Assembly: GCA_022315425.1 (NCBI GenBank)
Contig: JAIUPT010000050.1
Span: forward strand, 310,001-374,000
From: Pseudevernia furfuracea
Lineage: Eukaryota > Ascomycota > Lecanoromycetes > Lecanorales > Parmeliaceae
Direction of reading: 5' to 3'
DNA: 64,000 nucleotides
Part shown: positions 56,081-64,000 of the stretch, one piece after another
Position numbering within the stretch: position 1 is the stretch's first letter
Layout of the letters: each line of letters opens with the position of its first letter
Made by a program: the position numbers and the translations under genes
The notes under the pieces: generated by a model
The model's input: the letters and a program-made list of their open reading frames with translations, nothing else
Database searches by the model: none
What the model was told of the DNA's origin: nothing

Positions 56081-57560
56081 TGACCAGCCTCGTCGCCAAA
56101 GTTGATCCAACATCCCTCCCCAATCAAGACGCGTCCATGGATGAGCACAAAAACCTATCAAGGTGGAAGTACTGGTTTCGGACAATATCTAAAAGGTAGG
56201 GAGAAATATGCGGGGAAATCATACTCTCCAAGTAAACAAGATATCTCGCAGTTACGACGTGAAATTGGACTGGGCGAGCTAGCACCTGAAGAGCTAGCAC
56301 ATTATCGGAGGGCGCTCTTGGACCCTTCCATGGCATCTAATAAGTATGAGCAATTCAACTTTGAAGACCTGAAGGAGAAGGATGTCTTTCAGTCTTGGCT
56401 CAAGTCTAAATCATCAAGCCTATTCCTGGTCCATGGACTGACGCTGCATTCCCAGACTGGCTTCTCCTGGCTTTCTCCGGCCGCACTAGATGTCGTCGAT
56501 TGGTTGAATACTCGAGCCTCCCAAGGACCCGACAAAGGTCGTTATATACGGACTGGCCCACACCTCAGCTTGGACCGCACCAAGTGTAAAGCTAGCGGCG
56601 CGCATGATGGTTTCTCGGCTCTTGTTGGGGCTATTAGACCAGTACCCCTCTTACCTTCTTGATCCTACAAATCTCTCTGGTCTACGAGATCTGATCAAAT
56701 CTCCCGAGTATAGGGCGTCGAACCCGCGAGTCCCCTGTAAAAATTTGTCGGACGTGATGGGCCGGTGCTCTACCGGGGAATTGTATGTTGTGCTTGACCA
56801 TATCGATGCCTGTGATTGCACTGCGTGGCTTTTATTGGGCGATTACTAGAACTGGCCCTTGACTGCGTATCAACCGTCACGCTTTTCGTAGTAGCAGGCG
56901 GACTGGGTGGTTTCGAGGTGGGAGATATCACCAAGGTGAAAGAAGGAGATAGGTTTCATATACTGCGGATGGACCAAAGCACTAGGAAAAAAGCCTGCGA
57001 AGTTCGTGGGATTGAGAGAGTATGATATGACAAACTGTGTAAATTCCCATGGCATTGATACATGAACGTCAGACCTTTGATCATGAGTTCGACTTGGTGA
57101 ATGAAAAGCCAGTCTGATGGGATGGCGGTTGAATGCGTTGAGATATTCGGTCTTGACCATCAACGCTGCCCAATCGATGCGAGCACCTCGGATGATTCAA
57201 GTGAAACGAGGTTTTTCCCAACTCTTCGACGGTGAAAGTGAAGAAGTCCTAGGACGAGCGATTTCACGTCTTCGAGGAGAACGCCAAGACTCTAAGGCTA
57301 GCCCAGAGGTTGAATACTCGCATTGAGCGTGTGCAACAAGGATGTTAAAAAGCGTGGCATGTTTATCTTGCCGCTCCGCGATTGGTCAATAGTGAGATGT
57401 ATTGTATGATCCCGAAGTTGTTGGATCAGTCAAGACTGAATGTAATTGAAACACCGCTAGACCTGCAAGGTCTTATTGGAATTTATAAGGCGTTGTCACT
57501 GTGTGGATTGGGGCATCAGGGGATGAGGACGATCGAAAGATACCAAGGTCTATAGTCCTT
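56081..57560 (+). pseudogene. Decayed STAND/NLR-like or related fungal gene, N-terminal region
   Basis: A start MTSLVAKVDPTSLPNQDASM (56081) leads to NLSRWKYWFRTISK. Across a possible very short intron or frameshift the sequence continues as QDISQLRREIGLGELAPEEL, AHYRRALLDPSM, FQSWLKSKSSSLFLVHGLTL and WLSPAALDVVDWLNTRASQG. Near 56600 the frame changes to LLLGLLDQYPSYLLDPTNLS, GLRDLIKSPEYRA and CSTGELYVVLDHIDACDC, the last resembling a Walker B-like strand (hhhhDHhD). Later blocks (TLFVVAGGLGGFEVGD, then QGLIGIYKALSLCGLGHQGM near 57460) are in further frames. Frame changes and stops indicate a pseudogene. The overall order recalls fungal proteins with a P-loop-like N-terminal region used in nucleotide-binding receptor architectures. 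Function is not assigned. Confidence 0.5.
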
Positions 57561-58784
57561 TTCACATACGCTAGTTGAGAGATTGTAAGGAGAGTATCTC
57601 CATGCTGCCCTGTATTAAAATGTGTCATTACGTTGTACGATTGATCTAATTAATGACAGAATGAATGCTTCAAGTCCCGAGGGATCTTGCTAGCTGCGAG
57701 ACCACTGATGTGAGGTAAGTCCCGACCCTTATATACCCATCAACAAGAACTGATCGCCATCCATTACATCGGACCCGTCACCCATCATTCGGCACAAGAC
57801 AAAGTAGAACAAGTCAATGCTTTCTCTCGCATGACCACGATTGTCCCGATCAATGAGAAATACAGCATCGGAGAAGCGAAGCGTAAGGCGAATTGGCGAG
57901 AGGAGGGAGGATGCGAGGAGAGTGATGCACGTGGACTGAGCACTGAAGAAGAGTATATGGCGGTCTCGGTTATTCTCTCGTTTGCCTTCAATGAGCAGCC
58001 ACTCGGCCACAACACGAATCTATGCCCGCTCACGGGGACTCAATTGCGAAAAAGCGCCGCCACGCCGAAAGTTGATCCTTTTGGTTCCAAAAGAGTACTT
58101 CTTGTCATGTTTATTGGCTCGAGGATCCTGCTGTTGAGTATAGCTTCAAATACCTTCTCCGTGACGCTTTCCACCACGAAAGCTGCGTTCGAGTACACTG
58201 GAATGGGAAGATAGGCGCTTGTGGGCTGAAGCTGGCGAAGAAGCCTACGCGTCGCCAGCGCAAGATTCAGCTAAATGTCCCATTTCTACTATTACCGTCA
58301 GGCGAACAGGCTTTGTGGACAGTAGTCGGAGGTCTGGTAACGCATCTTCTCAGCTTTTACAGTGAATCAGATCTATACAGTGGTCTTTTATTATTGCTTA
58401 AAACCAGCAAGTCGTAAGTTGCTAGATAGCATGATTTTGCGCTGAATACGTCGAGTAATAGATGTTGTAGAATACTACAACAAATACAATCTTCTCAGAC
58501 GACTTCATCTCATGAAACCTCGCTGGGTCAAAACAAATCATTGAATTTAAAATCCGAAAGAGAACTTCCCAGCGAGATAGACTTCGTGTAAAATGTATAG
58601 ACATAGTCAGGCTACGATCTTATCGTCAAGAAAGTGTTCTAGCCATGGAGATGGCCAGGCTTTCTGACTCAACCTTGATGATCTAGCTGGCTCTTTGACT
58701 CTCTTCACCAACATGCGCTAACCTAGCCTTGCCGCCCCAATTACACTCAACACCAAAGCACAACAATTTTTCCTTCACGCACCA
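57561..58784. other. No gene supported
   Basis: A 127-codon plus frame (57831..58214) overlaps two minus frames and lacks motifs. Nothing else is recognised. Confidence 0.4.
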
Positions 58785-59078
58785 ATGGCGCTCACTACAC
58801 CTCCGCCTACACCTCCACTTCCACCTCTTCCCAGTGTCATAAGACTTTCTGACCCGCCCGTGGAAGTCAAGCACCAGATCTTACTTAATCTCCCAGAATT
58901 TAATTCCTTAAACGCCCTTTCCTGTACCCGTTGGGCCCTCCTTTGCGCGACCCGCGAATACCGGGCCAGTCTGTTGTTCTCTGCGTACATGATGGATGTA
59001 GGGTTTGGCGGGGCGGTCATGAATTCCGAGATCGACACGGAATATTCTACGAATCTATTTGCGTGTGACGTGGAATAG
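58785..59078 (+). CDS. Short F-box-like protein, probably truncated
   Basis: Ninety-seven residues start MALTTPPPTPPLPPLPSVIR. The middle, LSDPPVEVKHQILLNLPEFN followed by SLNALSCTRWALLCATREYR, has the helix pattern of an F-box (L-P/x-x-E-V/I-x-x-x-I-L-x-x-L, then a Leu-rich second helix). Fungal F-box proteins usually have several hundred residues, but this frame stops about 40 residues after the motif with no obvious exon to continue. It may be a truncated copy or a short adaptor-like gene. Confidence 0.45.
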   Translation: MALTTPPPTPPLPPLPSVIRLSDPPVEVKHQILLNLPEFNSLNALSCTRWALLCATREYRASLLFSAYMMDVGFGGAVMNSEIDTEYSTNLFACDVE

Positions 59079-59729
59079 TGTGCTTAAGTGGCGGAGAGAG
59101 GGTGACCTCTTGCTCATAAGTCGGTTTGAGATTGTTGCCATCCACTGAGTCCAAATTCTGATGTGGCGCGTGGCTTCCGGATGAGGATGTTGAGGGAGAG
59201 ATGTGGGTAGATTCAATGCAGTGGCTGAATGAGAAGCGACGAATAGATATACCACGGAAGAAGGACTTGGGGAGGAAGTGGGAAAAAGCTTCCATCATCC
59301 CAAGATATGCATAGTCACGAGTGATCACCGCTATCGATAACTGTGTTTCCAGATAGATGTATGAAGCGATATTTAAAGCAAGTACATATGCCATAAATGA
59401 GGGATCCACCTATGATGTGCAACATCTGTATCAGAAACACAGCCTTGGTCAGAGGACGAAGCATCGATTGGTGCGGTAAAGTTTGCCTTGCATCTAAAAT
59501 GCTTATGTGTCTCCAATCCTCTTGCAGCCGTAATGGCTCCTAAGTTCTTGAAGCTAATCTCCCTCGCTCTATTCATTGAACTCTCGTGTCCATACAGAAT
59601 GCCACTCCATGTTTCATCTGCCATCAAAAGAGTTTCCTGCCACGCGTTTGAATATTTGCCCTGACTTGACGAGGTGAACCCGTTGTGGCTCCCCATCCGG
59701 ACAGAGAATACCAAAGTACAGAGTCTCAT
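59047..59729 (-). CDS. Possible minus-strand gene, unknown
   Basis: Two overlapping frames could be exons. The first starts MRLCTLVFSVRMGSHNGFTS (59729) and includes YSNAWQETLLMADETWSGIL. The second (59409..59047) has a hydrophobic stretch AYVLALNIASYIYLETQLSI followed by AVITRDYAYLGMMEAFSHFL. A CATAG acceptor lies at the junction, but no good donor was found. It overlaps the 3' end of the short F-box frame. Weak support only. Confidence 0.25.
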
Positions 59730-60691
59730 TACACTACGTGCGCCGCTGCCACGGGCACTGCAATTTGCCTATAAAGAGCGCAGCCTGATTTTCAGGATTC
59801 AACACGCACACTCATAGCAATCTGAGCCTGAGAGCCCGAGAACGCTAATGCAAGACGACGGGCTCGCATCGTCTCACACTGTACATGGATTTAGCGGCGG
59901 TAACCACGGAATTAACATCAATTTTACCTTAATATGCGTTCTACTTAGGAGTAGCCTTGGCACTTGCGTTTTGAGGCGCAGTCTCCCGTGTAAGGTAAAC
60001 AACTATGGTTTTGTGTAAAATTCGCAAAAGCGATAAACCGATGAATTAGCAAACGATATGCTTATGACTGTAATGAATTTCGAATCTAACGATTGGGCTA
60101 ACCTTTAAGCTGGAAGTTGATGCTTTCCGTCGATGTGTTCCTGGATTACGCCACAAGCTCGCTTCCTTCCGTCTTACATGTCTTTGGAACTTATTTAAAA
60201 CCTCACTCTAGGATTAGCTGAGCCTGTGCCTCCCTTAGGCTATCCACTGGTGTTCACTGATTGATGCCGTTGCTCGGATTCAAGCTTACTGAAACACTTC
60301 CCTTCGAAACAAAGACCCTGAAGGATTACTAGCGTAATAAAGGAGAACGTAAAGTTGCATTGAGGTGGGCTAAGAATCCACCCACACGCTCACTTGCCAC
60401 CTACTGGTCATTCTCCTTACACTGAAAGGTCTTATATTCCCCCTTTGTTCGTCTTTTAGAATCTTACAATCCACATGGAGCGTGATTAGATTTGGAAAGA
60501 GCATCTTCTACATAAATAGTCCTCGAGTGTAGGCTAATTCCCCACTTACGCTAAAACACACTTGAGGAAATGTTCTTCTTGCCCTTTCTCTCGGTATGGA
60601 ATCAAATACGTCTTGACGGTCTACATCTGCTGTAAGCTGTTGCTCAAATTTCCAACTGCACATCTCATTAGTAGCGTTTGACCAACGAAAA
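59730..60691. promoter_or_regulatory. Upstream region of the large secreted-protein gene
   Basis: Nearly 1 kb without a usable frame, more AT-rich than the gene that follows. No specific promoter element was identified. Confidence 0.45.
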
Positions 60692-63600
60692 ATGTTGCAT
60701 TTGCTGCTACTTCTCTGGGCACTCTATAAACTCACCGCTGGCGCCGTGCTGTGGCCAGTCACAGAAGGACACGCCATGGCTCAAGTGCTCAGTCCCATTG
60801 ACCAAGGCTCATGGAATAAATCTGCCTTTTTCTCCAATAACACAGGTCCAGGCATAGGGCCAGTGTCTAGTCCCTCTTTGAACGCTACTGGACAAAGCCC
60901 ATGGAACAGCCCGAATTCATCATTGGAACAAGCTCTTTGGCCGTCTTTGGAGACATACAATAACGTAAACTTTCTATTGCTAGGTTGAAGTCTTGCACCC
61001 CGAAGAGAATGCAGCTGACGCTCTAAATTGCAGTTTCTGGACCAATGTCTACTCTGGGACAATCAATGCACCGGCAACAGGACGGAAGCTCTCGGGTTAT
61101 TTTTCAATAACTCAGGGACCTTATATAATGTGGTCTACGGCGCGCATTGCATTTGGTCACGCGAGTCTGAGTGTGCTCCTTGGCTACCCTCTCCAGCGGT
61201 ACTGCCCAAGTTCCTAGACTGGTTGAGAAAGCCCGAATGCGTCCAAAGCTTCTATGAGTATCATACCCAACATACAGATCAACCTCCCTGGACCTGGTCC
61301 GGTCGGGTATTTGATGGCTGGAGTACCCACGCGATTGATTGGAATACTGTCGCTACTACAACAAGCAGCGTAGGATGTTGTGGACAGTGTACAATACTCG
61401 GAGGCAATGTGGACGTCTATTACTGGCCTGTTTCCGGAGAAAATGGCGATTGCGTCTTGACCATCGGCTCAGAATTCAATAACCCTGTCACAGAGCTCCT
61501 GATAACTGATGATAGAGGTTATCCTTACTGGAAAGCACAGACAAACCCTTGGGGACAGAATGGTAGTCAGGAGGTTGACAGCATCACGCTTCCCCCACAA
61601 CAGGCTCTGGCTGGTGCACCCAATCCCCTTAGTGGACCGACAAATATAATCAAAGCTCGAGAATACTGGCAAAACAATATTACAGTCCCTGGTAATTTTT
61701 CCAGCTCTTTGGCCATAGCCACCATAGGTGACTTCAGATGGTATGATCAACCCGTATTGGACCGTGGTAAATACATTGACTACTTTTTAGTACCTCTCCA
61801 TCTGTTTGCGTCGGCTTCAGCGACGTTTACGCGGCCGATGCATGTGGAGCAATGTCAACTGACGGTGAGCTGATACCATATACTATAGTTGCGTTCGCGC
61901 CGGGAGAGCTTTCTACTATTCAGATCCCAGCTTGGGTACGAGCAAGTGTTCCACCGCAAGCAGCAATCAGATCATTCAACTTTGCAGATCTCCCATGCCC
62001 GCCCCAAAGCGTAATGGTAAGTTTCAAGCCCCAAGATATCGTACATGTCTAACTCGGGACTCTAGTACGCTGTTGAATACAAGCCTGCTCCCGGAGAACC
62101 CTACCGGCCTGTTCTTTCCCCACCCCGCCGACTCAGCTCTCTTCTACCGGAGTGGTCAAAATCTAGTTGCATTATACCAGCAGCGTTGTTCAACGGTGTT
62201 GACCCACCAAGAGCTTTAAAGCCCGCGGAGGTTCTCACTCCCAGTGTAACTCAAGTCTTGCCCACGGCCTCAGTGGCTGCTGTGGCTGCTCCAGCATCCG
62301 GCATTCGGGCGAATAAGCCAAGCAAAACCCCAAATCCCTCGACAGTAGGTGACAAGGAAGCTTCTGGCCCATCGGATCCAGACACGCGCGAGAGTGGCTC
62401 TGAAGTCTCGGATCCACCAAGCTCAGATCCATCAAGCTCAGATCCAGAACAGGTAGACCCAAAAAAGACGGATCCCAAAGCCGTGGACTCCGAAGAACCT
62501 GGCATAGATAAACCGAAATTGAGCGGCGCAAACGCGCAAGATGCCAGACCTAGCATCACTGACCCAGAAACCACTCCCGCCCAAGCGCCTAATATAGAGC
62601 CACCAGACCCCGAGAATCTCGATCCGAAGAGCGCCAGTGTGCCACCATCCGACTCGCAAGACGTTCACCCTCAAGTGTTAGACGGACACGATAAGCCTGG
62701 AGACGCCCAAAGCTCTTCTCCCGAAACTTCGAACTCGGATGACCTAAATGCCGACAAGTCAAACCCAGACCGCTCTCCGACCAACGTCCCAGCAAACCTC
62801 TCGAATGTCGCCGACTCGAGCAACGAAGATTCCGAAAATCTTCCGCCAAATGATTACACCATTCACCCCTCGGGTTCGAACGGGAAAGAAGCTTCAAGCT
62901 TGGAGTCCCAGAAGGCAGAGGCAGGAGACCATAACATTCTCAATCCCAACTCTTCCAATGGCGAATTGAAGGTCACGAATTCTAAGGGGAAAGATGCCGA
63001 AATATCCCACCCCAACAAGTCGCCAGCCGCAGATCCCAAGGCTGACGGCGGTGATGACCTAGACGTCAAAGATACAGACGACGAGACTGACCTATTCGAT
63101 ATCCAGCCTACGGAACTATCCAATGAAGCTCTATCGCCAAGTGCGAAGTCTGGAGATGGACAGCATTCCACGCCAAATGATCCAGAACGAGATTCATCAT
63201 CTCAACTAGGGATTTTGGAAAACCCTTCATCTGGGAACAATCGCAATAACGAGGATGCATCAGCAAACGACACCCTCTTGCTCCAAGGCTCGGTCAAAGT
63301 TAATCCAACCGCAAGCTCACCTGCCATGGCGGATCTCGCCAGCGAGGCTGCGCCTGCGGATGGCTCAACCCATTCGCCGGAACCCTCTGCTCATGATCTT
63401 TCAACCGCAAAGTCTTACGCTACGGGAGATCCCCTGGGCAAAACTGCAGCCACAGACGACTCAGCTTCTGCTGTTGTCGCCGTCGGGATCTCAAAACAGT
63501 CGGGATCTGCAGTCCATTCCACCATTCAGACTGCCGGGGTCTCAAAGAATTCAGGATCGGCATTATCTTCCGCAAGTGTAGCAGCTCCGGGTCTTGATCT

Positions 63601-63796
63601 AGGTGGGGACGGGACAAGCAGAAGCAAATATGAGGGAAAGGATATTAATTCAACCGCTTCAAGCGCGGCGAAGAGTTCAGGGAGTAGCTTGTTGGCATTA
63701 AGGAGGCATTCGGAGACTAGGAGATTGATACGCGCCCGAGAGCTACTGTATGGTTTCTGTACATATATATTGCCGTGGCTTTTTCTTTTATTATGA
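60692..63796 (+). CDS. Large secreted or surface protein, Cys-rich ectodomain with Asp/Ser/Pro-rich tail
   Basis: Four exons, 60692..60964, 61034..61740, 61791..62016 and 62066..63796, joined by 69, 50 and 49 bp GT-AG introns that all keep the frame, give about 978 residues. The start MLHLLLLLWALYKLTAGAVL is a signal peptide. Residues about 90-440 form a Cys- and Trp-rich ectodomain with many N-glycosylation sequons (DQCLLWDNQCTGNR, IWSRESECAPWLPS, SSVGCCGQCTILGGNVDVYY, CVGFSDVYAADACGA). From about residue 510 the protein is low complexity, rich in Asp-Pro/Ser-Pro units (SDPSSSDPEQVDPKKTDPKA), like a cell-wall-spanning stalk. It ends in a short hydrophobic tail (LLYGFCTYILPWLFLLL) preceded by Arg-rich sequence, which may be a membrane anchor; a classical GPI site is not obvious. 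The ectodomain resembles an uncharacterised fungal secreted family. Confidence 0.85.
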
Positions 63797-64000
63797 GGCT
63801 GGAAAAAAGATGGTTGCTTTATATGAAGAAGTACAGAAGTATGCATATAATGTATTCTAGAGGTGGACTTGCATGAAATTACGACGTCACAAATTTGGAT
63901 AACCTCATTGTCGCCCGAAAAGAGGTTAACGCGGTCGCGAATCAGCGCGCCAGAAATTTCGCCCTCTCTTCCTTTTTCCTTCAAGTATCTCCGAGGAACA
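63797..64000. other. 3' flank of the secreted-protein gene
   Basis: AT-rich trailer containing tatatgaagaagtacagaag; no gene start is visible before the window ends. Confidence 0.5.

Noticed and set aside
63526..63984. Minus-strand 152-codon frame
   Set aside because: Antisense to the well-supported last exon of the secreted-protein gene, and without any motif.

Overview
The window is nuclear DNA of a filamentous ascomycete (Pezizomycotina). The evidence is short 45-150 bp spliceosomal introns with GT-AG or occasional GC-AG borders, conserved fungal proteins (Mtc1, Tim50, Rpn11, an Rpd3-type histone deacetylase, a UPF0390 protein), fungal-specific families (DUF6536, an F-box/WD40 protein, a class II O-methyltransferase) and a Tc1/mariner transposon. 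The class cannot be fixed from the sequence alone. No bacterial operon, CRISPR array, rRNA or convincing tRNA was seen.

The first half (about 1-31.2 kb) carries most of the intact genes. It holds a partial nuclear-looking protein running off the left edge; mtc1; a UPF0390 gene; a broken membrane-protein gene (5.4-7.3 kb); a small hypothetical gene; two unknown short reading frames near 10 kb; a 1205-residue F-box/WD40 protein ending in a CaaX box; a cysteine-rich small secreted protein; tim50, with a 464 bp inverted-repeat element about 100 bp upstream of its start; decayed minus-strand coding remnants (21-24.6 kb); an O-methyltransferase; a short F-box-like protein; and the divergent pair rpn11/rpd3. 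Both members of that pair contain a GC-AG intron.

From 32 to about 58 kb the window changes character. Intact genes are rare and coding remnants with frameshifts and stops dominate: a DUF6536 membrane protein, a Tc1/mariner element complete with TIRs and TA duplications but with three in-frame TGA codons, a short-chain-dehydrogenase-like tail, a fragment of an AAA-ATPase N-terminal region, and a STAND/NLR-like N-terminal region. Two spliced reading frames of unknown function (45.9-47.3 kb minus, 52.9-54 kb plus) may still be genes.

The right end recovers with a short F-box-like frame and one convincing four-exon gene (60.7-63.8 kb) for a large secreted or surface protein with a Cys-rich ectodomain and a long Asp/Ser/Pro-rich tail. 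Functionally the intact genes serve housekeeping roles (telomere capping/trafficking, mitochondrial import, proteasome deubiquitination, chromatin deacetylation) plus a few niche-related ones (secreted proteins, O-methyltransferase). No pathway or gene cluster links neighbours, apart from the shared rpn11/rpd3 promoter region.
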